47,986 nt of DNA from an uncultured SAR86 cluster bacterium (GTDB lineage: Bacteria; Pseudomonadota; Gammaproteobacteria; Magnimaribacterales; D2472): assembly GCA_902520495.1 (NCBI GenBank), contig CABYNW010000008.1, forward strand, positions 1 through 47,986, read 5' to 3'. Under the pieces are notes generated by a model. The model had not been told where the DNA came from. It did no database searches and saw only the letters and a program-made list of their open reading frames with translations. Every line of letters starts with the position of its first letter. Positions within the stretch are counted from its first letter, which is position 1. The position numbers were made by a program, and so were the translations under genes. This document shows positions 1-8,201 of this stretch, one piece after another.

Positions 1-1984
1 CTAAAGCACCAACCAACATACCCATATCTTGTTCTACGCTCATAGTGAATCCTTCAGAAGATTCAGCGCCAAGATTTGGATTAGCTTTAATTAGTGTTGA
101 AACCTGTTTAGAAGCACAGTCTGCAGCAGATGTTCCTGCAGCAGCACAAGCTTTATAGTCGTAAACAGTGTTAGCACTAAATGTAGTAGCACCGTAAAGG
201 TTGTCCATTGTTGGAGCTCTAAAACCTTCACCAGTATTTAATTTAACAATTGTACCTGGCATAGGAACCCATAAAGCACCTAACTTAAATGAATCACTTT
301 CACCAACATCTGAATAATCATCAGATCTAAATGAAGCTGTAACTTCTAAGTTGTCCATTACTGGGAATAATACTTCCCCGAATACTGAATCAACTTCTCT
401 AAGACCAGCACCTGAATTACCAGCAGAACCACCAACTAGACCATTTTCTGAATGCTTATCGTATTCAGCAGAATATCTATTTTCGAAGTTCTCGATACCA
501 AATAATGCTGAAACTGATCCACCAGGTAAGTCCATAATGTTGTCAATTTGCACAACTACATCATTTTTCTCATAGTGGTTTGTGTACTCAACCATAGTTG
601 TAGCACTCATAGCAGCAGCACCAGCAGCTGAACCAAAAGGCTCATCGTTTAGAACATTTGAGTCTAAACCTGCATAACTGAGGTAATATCTACCTATATC
701 AACTCCATAGAATTTATTTATTTGTGTACCGTACACAACTTCTACATCGTCATTAACTTGATATGTAAGTTCGAATACTGCATCGTGACCTGTATCAACC
801 TGGTGCATACCACGGTTACCAATCTCAGTCCATCTCCAATAACCAGTTACAGGAACGTCATAAGGGTTAGATGCATCACCAACTGCGATACTTGGGTATC
901 TAGCAGCAGGAGGAGCATATCTACCTGTTGATTCGTTTCTTAAATAATTGATTCTTGAATATAAACTAATTTTATCATTAATTTCGTATTCTATATTTGT
1001 TGTAATGCTATCTCTGAATGTAGCAGCATCTTGTACCATAATGTCAGCCCAAGCAAATCCGCAGATTCCTCTAGCAGCTCCACCATTAGATGGTGTTGAA
1101 GTTGCTCCCTGACCGAAAGCAGCACCACCAAAGTTAGGGCCCCACCATCCATCAACTGGATTATCTTGTGAACCAGGACATGTTGGTGTAGCCATAATGT
1201 CACCAGTTACTGGATCAGCTAAGTTTCTTGAATACCAACTTAGACCATAAGTTTCACTATAAAGATCAACTACTCCATCACCGTTTTTATCATTAATGCT
1301 AGCTTTTGTATACCATCTGTCTTTTAGATAGATTTCATCTCTTTCATCATGCTCAGCCATAATTGTTACATAGCCTTTATCGTTAGTAGCACCATAAATG
1401 AAAGAAACTGAATTTTCTTCACCATCATCACGATCTCTGTCACCACGTCTGAAATTAAATTCCATTCCGTCGAAACCTTTTTTTGTTATAACGTTAACAA
1501 CACCAGCAATAGCATCAGACCCATAAACAGATGAAGCACCATCAGCTAGAATCTCAATCCGATCAACTGCAACAGTTGGTATCATATTGATATTAACAGC
1601 TCCAGACCCACCAAGATGTGGTGAACCAGGCATTCTTCTTCCATCCATGAGAACTAATGTTCTAGCAGATCCTAAACCTCTAACACTGATTGTTGCGTTA
1701 CTCATAGCGCTACTACCAGCAGTTGGTCCAGTTGATCCAAAAGAGTTATAAATTGAGTTTCTTAATACGTCAGCAGTCATAAGACCTGAAGATGCATCAA
1801 TATCCTCACTGGTGATTGTTGTAACTTGTGCGGCACTATTTAATGAATCTCTTTTGATTCTAGAACCGGTTATAACAACCTCTTCTACATTATCTGCAGA
1901 TTCGTCTTGAGCAACTAGATCAGCATTAAATAAGCCGAAAGTAAGCGCAAGAACTGCAAATAAATAATTCTCTTTATTAAACAT
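1..1984 (-). CDS. TonB-dependent outer-membrane receptor, 3' end cut by window
   Basis: The reading frame runs from an ATG at 1984 off the left edge without a stop, so about 661 residues are visible and the C-terminal barrel strands are missing. The N-terminus is a signal peptide (MFNKENYLFAVLALTFGLF..) followed by a TonB-box-like stretch EEVVITGSRI. A plug domain follows with the family signatures SVRGLGSARTLVLMDGRR and DRIEILADGASSVYGSDA. The barrel region is rich in Asp, Asn and aromatic residues, as is usual for large nutrient TonB receptors. The mature protein would sit in the outer membrane and import a substrate using TonB-ExbBD energy; the substrate cannot be read from sequence. A clear Shine-Dalgarno (AGGGGAA) precedes the start. 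Its plug resembles that of the receptor at 9765-12683, so the two may be paralogues. Confidence 0.93.
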   Translation of the reverse strand, partial: MFNKENYLFAVLALTFGLFNADLVAQDESADNVEEVVITGSRIKRDSLNSAAQVTTITSEDIDASSGLMTADVLRNSIYNSFGSTGPTAGSSAMSNATISVRGLGSARTLVLMDGRRMPGSPHLGGSGAVNINMIPTVAVDRIEILADGASSVYGSDAIAGVVNVITKKGFDGMEFNFRRGDRDRDDGEENSVSFIYGATNDKGYVTIMAEHDERDEIYLKDRWYTKASINDKNGDGVVDLYSETYGLSWYSRNLADPVTGDIMATPTCPGSQDNPVDGWWGPNFGGAAFGQGATSTPSNGGAARGICGFAWADIMVQDAATFRDSITTNIEYEINDKISLYSRINYLRNESTGRYAPPAARYPSIAVGDASNPYDVPVTGYWRWTEIGNRGMHQVDTGHDAVFELTYQVNDDVEVVYGTQINKFYGVDIGRYYLSYAGLDSNVLNDEPFGSAAGAAAMSATTMVEYTNHYEKNDVVVQIDNIMDLPGGSVSALFGIENFENRYSAEYDKHSENGLVGGSAGNSGAGLREVDSVFGEVLFPVMDNLEVTASFRSDDYSDVGESDSFKLGALWVPMPGTIVKLNTGEGFRAPTMDNLYGATTFSANTVYDYKACAAAGTSAADCASKQVSTLIKANPNLGAESSEGFTMSVEQDMGMLVGAL

Positions 1985-2019
1985 ACAATTCCCCTGTAGT
2001 TTGATTAATATATATGAAA

Positions 2020-2037
2020 GCATGAAATTAACCATGC
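2020..2037. promoter_or_regulatory. Inverted repeat GCATG-N8-CATGC in receptor leader
   Basis: A perfect 5-bp inverted repeat with an 8-nt spacer lies 36-53 nt upstream of the first TonB receptor's ATG. It overlaps the region where a TATATT-like -10 would sit on the minus strand. The size and position fit a dimeric repressor operator, but no regulator is identified and chance occurrence in AT-rich DNA is possible. The rest of 1985-2219 is AT-rich spacer between two divergent genes and holds no other gene I can support. Confidence 0.3.
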
Positions 2038-2092
2038 TAAACACGTTATGGAATCTATTGTTTCAGAGTTTTTATAAGAAATCTACATTTTT

Positions 2093-2118
2093 TTGAAATA
2101 TTTATAATTAGATATAAT
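2093..2118 (+). promoter_or_regulatory. Possible promoter for fabI operon
   Basis: A perfect TATAAT at 2113-2118 and a second at 2103-2108 lie about 100 nt upstream of fabI. A TTGAAA at 2093-2098 is the best -35 match, but the spacing to the downstream TATAAT is only 14 nt. The DNA here is so AT-rich that such matches are weak evidence. Confidence 0.3.
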
Positions 2119-2219
2119 GTATGTTTATATCTTAAATATAACTTTAAAATTATTAAATAATTTACTGATTTAATTATTTTTCTTTTACAATTACAAAAAA
2201 TAAGGAAAAATTACTAAAA

Positions 2220-3008
2220 ATGTTACTTAAAAATAAGAAAATTTTAATATCTGGTTTGGCTAATAAGTACTCAATAGCTGCTGGAATTGCTAATTCTATG
2301 CATCGCGAAGGAGCTGAATTGGCTTTTACATACCAAAATGAGAGACTTTTAAGGAATTTAAAGCCTATTGCTGAGAATTGTAACTCAAAAATTCTTTTAG
2401 AATGTGATGTTTCAAATGATCAATCTATAGAGACTGCATTTGTTGAATTAGGTAAAATTTGGCCGAATTTTGATGGCTTTGTTCATTCAATAGGTTTTGC
2501 ACCCGCAGATCAACTTGAAGGAAATTTTGTTGATGTAACAACTAGAGAAGGTTTCAAAATAGCTCATGATATTAGTTCATATAGTTTTACTGCAATGGCC
2601 AAAGCTGCAAAACCAATGCTAAATGATGGCTCTGCTTTACTTACACTTACATACTTAGGATCAATCAAAACGGTCCCAAATTACAATGTTATGGGGCTTG
2701 CTAAGGCTAGTTTAGAAGCAAATACAAGATTTCTTGCTGCATCGATGGGCAAAGATAATGTTAGAGTAAATGCTATATCAGCTGGACCTATTAAAACTTT
2801 AGCTGCTTCAGGGGTTAAAAATTTTAAAAAAATGCTAAGTGAGCACTCTAAAATTGCACCACTTGGAAGAACCGTAACAACTGAGGAAGTTGGTAATGTT
2901 GCTTCATTTTTATGCTCTGATTATGCAAGTGGTATTACGGGTGAAATAACATATGTTGATGCTGGTTTTAATATTGCAGCAATGCCATTAAATGCATACG
3001 AAGAATGA
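2220..3008 (+). CDS. fabI: Enoyl-[acyl-carrier-protein] reductase (NADH)
   Basis: FabI catalyses the last reduction of each fatty-acid elongation cycle, trans-2-enoyl-ACP to acyl-ACP, in the cytoplasm. The 262 residues match the classical E. coli-type enzyme in length and along most of the chain. Visible features are the SDR nucleotide-binding start [13 protein letters not shown] (12-24), FVHSIGFAP, and the catalytic set Tyr-145, Tyr-155 and Lys-162 within [11 protein letters not shown]. The segment [11 protein letters not shown] and the C-terminal Rossmann strand ([10 protein letters not shown]) are also present. The ATG at 2220 follows an AAGGA 12 nt upstream. It is the first gene of a tightly overlapping run: its stop overlaps the next start as ATGA, implying translational coupling to a methyltransferase, which is not the usual fabI neighbour. 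Confidence 0.97.
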   Translation: MLLKNKKILISGLANKYSIAAGIANSMHREGAELAFTYQNERLLRNLKPIAENCNSKILLECDVSNDQSIETAFVELGKIWPNFDGFVHSIGFAPADQLEGNFVDVTTREGFKIAHDISSYSFTAMAKAAKPMLNDGSALLTLTYLGSIKTVPNYNVMGLAKASLEANTRFLAASMGKDNVRVNAISAGPIKTLAASGVKNFKKMLSEHSKIAPLGRTVTTEEVGNVASFLCSDYASGITGEITYVDAGFNIAAMPLNAYEE

Positions 3009-3628
3009 TAAAAAATACTTATGAAAAATATGTACTTCCTAAATTATTAGATACGTGTTGCTCAACAAAACCTGTTAACTATCAAAGAAAAAAAATTGTA
3101 CCGAATGCTAGTGGAACCATTTTAGAAATTGGAATTGGTTCTGGGTTAAATATCCCTTTTTATAATTTTTCTAATATAGATAAAGTTTATGGTCTCGATC
3201 CATCAGTTGAATTATGTGAAAAAGCAATGATAAAGGCCAAAGAACTTAACGTGAATATAGATTTTTTAATCAATGGAGCTGAGGAAATCAAGTTGAAATC
3301 AAATTCTATTGATACTGTACTCATAACATATACATTATGTTCAATACCAAATCCTGATGATGCATTAAAAGAAATAAAAAGAGTAATGAAGTCTGATGCT
3401 AATATCTTATTTTGCGAACATGGTATAGCACCAGATATTAAAGTATCAAAATGGCAAAATAGAATTAATCCACTCTGGGGTAAGTTATTTGGTGGATGTA
3501 GTATAAATAGAGATATACCAAAAATACTAAATAACTCAGGTTTTAAAATCTATAATCTTAAACAAATGTATCTACCAAGCACCCCTAAGATAGTTGGTTA
3601 CAATTCTTGGGGCACTGCATCTTTATAA
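3005..3628 (+). CDS. Class I SAM-dependent methyltransferase (methyltransf_11 type)
   Basis: This is a 207-residue Rossmann-type methyltransferase. Motif I is [15 protein letters not shown] (39-53), the acidic residue after strand 2 is Asp-65 in GLDPS, motif II/post-I is [12 protein letters not shown] (103-114), and a cis-Pro-like CEHGIAPD lies near 137-144. The string [21 protein letters not shown] is typical of a bacterial family related to small-molecule or phospholipid-headgroup methyltransferases (METTL7-like); the acceptor is not deducible. It overlaps fabI by 4 nt (ATGA) and precedes a thiolase-like gene, so it is probably in the same transcript. A lipid-related substrate would suit that context but is inference. 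Confidence 0.85.
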   Translation: MIKNTYEKYVLPKLLDTCCSTKPVNYQRKKIVPNASGTILEIGIGSGLNIPFYNFSNIDKVYGLDPSVELCEKAMIKAKELNVNIDFLINGAEEIKLKSNSIDTVLITYTLCSIPNPDDALKEIKRVMKSDANILFCEHGIAPDIKVSKWQNRINPLWGKLFGGCSINRDIPKILNNSGFKIYNLKQMYLPSTPKIVGYNSWGTASL

Positions 3629-3632
3629 ATAT

Positions 3633-5081
3633 ATGAAAAACAGGCCGGTCGTTGTTGGTATTGGATCAATTCAACAAAAAGCTTGTTTCGATGAATTGGA
3701 TGAAGCCTTAATCTTAATGGATCTTGCTTTCAAGAAATCGCTTAAAGACTCAACCAATCTTGAAATTAAAAATTATATAGATGAGATTCAAATTCCTAAA
3801 GGATACTGGCGTTATAGAGATCCTGGTAAATGGATTTCTAAAAATAATAATATTCAAAACATAACAACAAGGGTTACTAAAATAGGCGTTCTTCAACAAA
3901 ACTTAATTAATTCAACCTGTAATAAAATAATTAATGGAGATATTAGAGCGGGAATAATTATAGGTGGTGAGGCAAGATATAAGATATTGCGTGCTGAAAT
4001 AGAAAACAAAATCTTCAAAGAGACTGAATTAAATATTAATCCAGATCATTATATAAAAGCAAAAGACGATCTTCATTTAGAGGTTGAAGAAGAGCAACTT
4101 GGATTAATGGCAGTTGGTTATTACGCAATATTAGAAAGCGCCCTTCGCGCATCATCAGGTGTTAATTTTAAAAAATATCATAAACAAATTGCGAAACTAT
4201 ATTCAGAGTTCTCAAAAATAGCATCCAAAAATAATGATAGTTGGATTAAATCATCTCTTTCATTCGATGAGATATTAAATCAAAGTAATAAAAATCCAAT
4301 TCAGGCCTTTCCTTACAATAAATATCATTGCACTAGTTGGAATGTAAACCAATCATGTTCAATGATAATTTGCGCAGAAGAGGTTGCAGATAAACTAAAG
4401 ATACCCAATCATAAAAGAGTTTATCCGCTTGCTTCGTCTGAAACCAATCATATGATTGCCACATTGCAAAGACCTAATCTTGTTGAGCCTTATGGAATGA
4501 AATTAGCAGCAGAATTTATCTTAGATATTTGTCAAAATAATAATATAAAACCTAATCTATATGATTTATATAGTTGTTTTCCAGTGGCCGTAAGTATGTT
4601 TTCAAAGTCATTGAATTTAAAAAATTCTAAAAATTTAACAATAACCGGCGGAATGCCTTTTGCGGGTGGTCCTTTAAATAGTTACGTTATCCATTCAACA
4701 GTAAAAATGATTGAAAATATTAGAAATAAGAAGAAGAGCGTTGGAGTTGTAACTGGTGTTTCTGGAATGATGACCAAACAATCATATGCATTATGGGCAA
4801 AAGAACCAATAACTGAATTCATGCATAAAGACTTTACAAGCGAAGTACAAAAAAAAGAGCAACCAATCGAGTTATCTTCTCTTCAAGAAGGAGTTGGAAA
4901 TATAATTGGATATACTACGCTTCATAGAACCAATCCTGCAAAAGCAATAATCTATTTAAACTGCGAAGATGGCAAAAGAAAATTGATTACTTCAACTGAT
5001 AAATCTATTATAAAATCAATGGAGACAAAAGAATGGGTAAAAAGAAAGGTATATTTCAAAAAAAATCAATTAGTTTATTAG
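3633..5081 (+). CDS. Acetyl-CoA acetyltransferase-like (thiolase superfamily) protein
   Basis: The product is 482 residues of the thiolase superfamily, in the group annotated as acetyl-CoA acetyltransferase without the standard thiolase signatures. I chose the ATG at 3633 (MKNRPVVVGIG) because it begins at the first conserved strand and falls 4 nt after the upstream stop; an in-frame ATG at 3594 would add 13 unconserved residues and a 35-nt overlap. Recognisable blocks are GGEA (111-114), HCTSWNVNQSC (232-242), DLYSCFPVAV (311-320), GGMPFAGGPLN (339-349) and GVSGMMTKQ (375-383). The classical thiolase GHP histidine is not evident, since the aligned Gly-rich loop reads FAGGPLN. It probably acts on an acyl-CoA in the cytoplasm; degradation versus synthesis cannot be decided. 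It lies between the methyltransferase and an M20 hydrolase in one operon. Confidence 0.8.
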   Translation: MKNRPVVVGIGSIQQKACFDELDEALILMDLAFKKSLKDSTNLEIKNYIDEIQIPKGYWRYRDPGKWISKNNNIQNITTRVTKIGVLQQNLINSTCNKIINGDIRAGIIIGGEARYKILRAEIENKIFKETELNINPDHYIKAKDDLHLEVEEEQLGLMAVGYYAILESALRASSGVNFKKYHKQIAKLYSEFSKIASKNNDSWIKSSLSFDEILNQSNKNPIQAFPYNKYHCTSWNVNQSCSMIICAEEVADKLKIPNHKRVYPLASSETNHMIATLQRPNLVEPYGMKLAAEFILDICQNNNIKPNLYDLYSCFPVAVSMFSKSLNLKNSKNLTITGGMPFAGGPLNSYVIHSTVKMIENIRNKKKSVGVVTGVSGMMTKQSYALWAKEPITEFMHKDFTSEVQKKEQPIELSSLQEGVGNIIGYTTLHRTNPAKAIIYLNCEDGKRKLITSTDKSIIKSMETKEWVKRKVYFKKNQLVY

Positions 5082-6478
5082 TTCTGATTCTAATAACAAA
5101 CAATATAAACAGTGATGCTGTTATAAATAGTATAGAAATACATAAAGAAAAGTTTGAAAACATTGCTATCAATATATGGAATTATGCTGAATTAGGATAC
5201 CAAGAAAAACAAAGCTCAAATTTATTAGCGCAATCTTTAAAAGATGAAGGCTTTGTAATTAAAAAAGGTGTCGCGGATATACCATCTGCCTTTATTGCAG
5301 AATTTAATAATGGTGGTCCAGTTATAGGAATACTTGGAGAGTTTGATGCTCTTCCTGGATTGGCGCAATCAACATCTCCTTTTAAAGAAGTGATTGACAA
5401 TGAAACTGGTGCAGGTCACGCCTGTGGTCATCATTTATTTGGGGCAGCATCGGCCTGGGCTGCAGTAGCAGTTAAAGAATGGCTTGTAAAAAATAATGTT
5501 CCTGGAACTATTAGATTTTATGGAACGCCTGCTGAGGAAGGTGGTTCTGGAAAAGTCTATATGGTTAGAGAAGGTCTTTTTAATGATGTGGATGTAGTTT
5601 TACACTGGCATCCAGATGATACTAATAGTGCTAATTCAAGAACGTCTAATGCAAATAAATCAGCTAAATTTACATTCAGGGGCATATCAGCACATGCAGC
5701 TGGATCTCCAGAACAAGGAAGGTCAGCACTTGATGGTGTTGAAGCAATGAATCACATGGTTAATATGATGAGAGAACATATTCCACAAGAATCTAGAATA
5801 CATTACGTAATAACCAAAGGAGGACTTGCACCAAATGTTGTCCCTGATCTTGCAGAGGTTTATTATTATGTAAGGCATCCAAAAATGACTGTTGTAGAAG
5901 ATTTATTCTTAAGAGTTCTGAAGACTGCAAATGGTGCTGCGTTAGGTACAGATACAAAAATGAGTTATGAGGTAATGCATGGAAACTTTTCCCTTTTGCC
6001 AAATGATACCTTGCAAAAAATTGTTCATAAAAATTTAGAGCAACTCGGAGGCGTAATTTATAACAATGAAGAAAATAAATACGCAAGTAATATATATTCC
6101 ACTTTTATAGAACCAAATAATAAAATTGGTACGCAAGAGTCTGTGAGACCATTTAAATCTTCTCACGGTTATGGCTCAACTGATGTTGGTGATGTTAGCT
6201 GGAATGTACCTACAGCAGGATTTAGAACAGCAACTTGGGTTCCAGGTACCGCTGCGCATTCATGGCAAGCAGTTGCATCTGGTGGAACATCGATTGGATT
6301 AAAGGGAGCTGAACTAGCAGCAAAAACTTTAGCAAAAACTGCAACAGAGATTTTTTTAGATACTTCTATTATTGATATTTCAAAAAATGAACTTAAATAT
6401 CGTGTTGGAAACAATTTTGAATACAAGCCTTTACTTGGTGATAGAAAGCCGCCTTTAGATTACAGAAAAGTTAATTAG
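5033..6478 (+). CDS. Exported M20 family amidohydrolase (AbgB-like)
   Basis: This 481-residue protein belongs to the M20 metallopeptidase/amidohydrolase family, close to the p-aminobenzoyl-glutamate hydrolase subunit type. Metal-site motifs are EFDALPG (103-109), GHACGHH (128-134), PAEEGG (167-171, catalytic Glu pair) and LHWHPDD (190-196). A dimerisation-lid segment contains FRGISAHAAGSPEQGRSALD. The start overlaps the thiolase-like gene by 49 nt, but it is supported by GGAG at 5021-5024 and by a basic then hydrophobic N-terminus (MGKKKGIFQKKSISLLVLIL) that looks like a signal peptide. Canonical AbgB is cytoplasmic, so export would be a departure. The likely role is hydrolysis of an amide such as an aminoacyl or aromatic-acyl conjugate in the periplasm. 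Its 3' end overlaps the convergent ggt by 8 nt. Confidence 0.87.
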   Translation: MGKKKGIFQKKSISLLVLILITNNINSDAVINSIEIHKEKFENIAINIWNYAELGYQEKQSSNLLAQSLKDEGFVIKKGVADIPSAFIAEFNNGGPVIGILGEFDALPGLAQSTSPFKEVIDNETGAGHACGHHLFGAASAWAAVAVKEWLVKNNVPGTIRFYGTPAEEGGSGKVYMVREGLFNDVDVVLHWHPDDTNSANSRTSNANKSAKFTFRGISAHAAGSPEQGRSALDGVEAMNHMVNMMREHIPQESRIHYVITKGGLAPNVVPDLAEVYYYVRHPKMTVVEDLFLRVLKTANGAALGTDTKMSYEVMHGNFSLLPNDTLQKIVHKNLEQLGGVIYNNEENKYASNIYSTFIEPNNKIGTQESVRPFKSSHGYGSTDVGDVSWNVPTAGFRTATWVPGTAAHSWQAVASGGTSIGLKGAELAAKTLAKTATEIFLDTSIIDISKNELKYRVGNNFEYKPLLGDRKPPLDYRKVN

Positions 6479-8201
6479 ATTGAACTGAAACCGAAGCATT
6501 TGGTCTTCTAAGATCAGCAAAACCATAATTAGTTCCATTTATAATATGAATACTTTGAGTGCTACCCATAGTATGTTCAGGTGTCATTTTGTGACCAATG
6601 TTTTTATTTATAATTCTTACAACATCTGAATTTAATGTCCTTTCATATAAGATTCCAGTAGTAGGCCAATCTTTATGCACTCTTGGCAGCATGGTTGCTT
6701 GACCTATATCAAGATTAAAATCAACCACTCCTGTTATCACCCTTAATATTGCTGCAGGAATTAATGATCCACCGGGAGAACCAGTAATAAGCATAAGATC
6801 TCCCTCTTCATTAAAAACCATGGTTGGAGCCATAGTGCTCATTGGGCTTTTTCCTGGTTCGAACCTATTACCTGTGCTAGCAGAACGACCTCGTATATTT
6901 TTATCACCATACCTATATGCAAAGTTGTTCATTTGGTTGTTCATTAAAATGCCTGTGTTCGGGATAGTTACTCCTGAACCAAAAGAATAACCAAGTGTGT
7001 ATGTGTTAGATACAGCATTGCCCTCGTTATCAATAATAGAAAAATGAGTCGTATCACGACTTTCTTTTACAAGTTCTAGTGGCTTTACAACTGTAGATTT
7101 TGTAGCTTTTTTGATATCGATACTTTTTGCAAGTTCCATAGTTCTTTCTTTTGACAGTAGTTGAGTAACTGGAACGTCAAAATAATCAGGGTCGCCCACA
7201 AAATGAGATCTATTATTATGCCCTCTTCTTAATGCTTCAGAGGTTAAGTGATATGTGATAGCCGAGTCACTATTAAACTTTTTTAGATCAAAAGCACTCA
7301 ATATATTTAAAGCTGTCAGTAAAGTTATCCCTCCTCCTGATGGAGGTCCTGCAGTAAAAACTAAATTTCCTCTATAGGACGCAACTATTGGTTGGCTAAT
7401 ATTTACTTTATAGTTTTTAAAATCTTCTAATGTAAATAATCCGCCATTTTCATTCATGGCTTTTACCATTTTTTTTGCAATTTCGCCTTCATAAAAGCCC
7501 TTTTTCCCATTGGAAGCTATTATTTGAAATGTTTTTTCTAAATCAGGTCTTTTAAATAAAGAATATTCTTGAATAGCATTTCCATTCTTAAAATAAATTT
7601 TTAATGACTCAGGATCTTTTTTTAATTGATGTGTGTTTTCAATTACCTTTTCAAGATCATAGGATACTTTTATCCCATTTCTTGCTTGTCTTATTGCGGG
7701 TGCAAGAACATCTTCTAGTGGCAATGATCCAAAATTTTCATGAGCTTCTAAAAGTCCTGCTACAGTTCCTGGTATAGCAGATGCCTTGTAACCATATCGA
7801 GTTTTATTAAACATATCATTTGTAAAATCTTTTGGTTTAATTTTTTTACCATTAAGATCAAAAATATTATCAATTGTCGAGTTTAATGGGGACTTGCTTC
7901 TGTAATCTATATAAAATATTTCATCCTTTTCTTTTAAATAAACTAACATAAATCCTCCTCCGCCAAGATTACCAGCTCTTGGTAAGGTGATTGCTAGAGA
8001 AAATCCAACCGCTACAGCAGCATCAACTGCATTTCCACCTTTATTCAAAATTTCAATACCAATATCAGAAGATAAATTATTTTGTGAAACTACCATTCCT
8101 GATTTACTTACAACTGGATGATACGGTGACAAATAGTCAATATAGTTTTGTTGTCCATTGAGATTAAGAACTGATATAAAGAGTATAAAAAATATTCGCA
8201 T
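6471..8201 (-). CDS. ggt: Gamma-glutamyltranspeptidase
   Basis: GGT cleaves the gamma-glutamyl bond of glutathione and related compounds and transfers it to water or amino acids, usually in the periplasm. The 576 residues have a short signal peptide (MRIFFILFISVLNLNG), the substrate-binding Arg in YRSKSP (about Arg-101) and PGTVAGLL. The autoprocessing site is DTTHFS, with Thr-384 as predicted nucleophile and new N-terminus of the small subunit. The downstream segments TYTLGYSFGSG, NNQMNNF and GSPGG are also typical. The precursor would split into a large subunit of about 383 residues and a small one of about 193. The ATG directly abuts the stop of the upstream SLC13-type transporter with no gap and no Shine-Dalgarno, so it is probably translated by reinitiation. 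Confidence 0.95.
   Translation of the reverse strand: MRIFFILFISVLNLNGQQNYIDYLSPYHPVVSKSGMVVSQNNLSSDIGIEILNKGGNAVDAAVAVGFSLAITLPRAGNLGGGGFMLVYLKEKDEIFYIDYRSKSPLNSTIDNIFDLNGKKIKPKDFTNDMFNKTRYGYKASAIPGTVAGLLEAHENFGSLPLEDVLAPAIRQARNGIKVSYDLEKVIENTHQLKKDPESLKIYFKNGNAIQEYSLFKRPDLEKTFQIIASNGKKGFYEGEIAKKMVKAMNENGGLFTLEDFKNYKVNISQPIVASYRGNLVFTAGPPSGGGITLLTALNILSAFDLKKFNSDSAITYHLTSEALRRGHNNRSHFVGDPDYFDVPVTQLLSKERTMELAKSIDIKKATKSTVVKPLELVKESRDTTHFSIIDNEGNAVSNTYTLGYSFGSGVTIPNTGILMNNQMNNFAYRYGDKNIRGRSASTGNRFEPGKSPMSTMAPTMVFNEEGDLMLITGSPGGSLIPAAILRVITGVVDFNLDIGQATMLPRVHKDWPTTGILYERTLNSDVVRIINKNIGHKMTPEHTMGSTQSIHIINGTNYGFADLRRPNASVSVQSN

Noticed and set aside
351-1203. Three short open frames (351-575, 722-931, 991-1203) within the first receptor region
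   Set aside because: All lie in other frames of the partial TonB receptor, which has clear signal, TonB box and plug motifs in its own frame.
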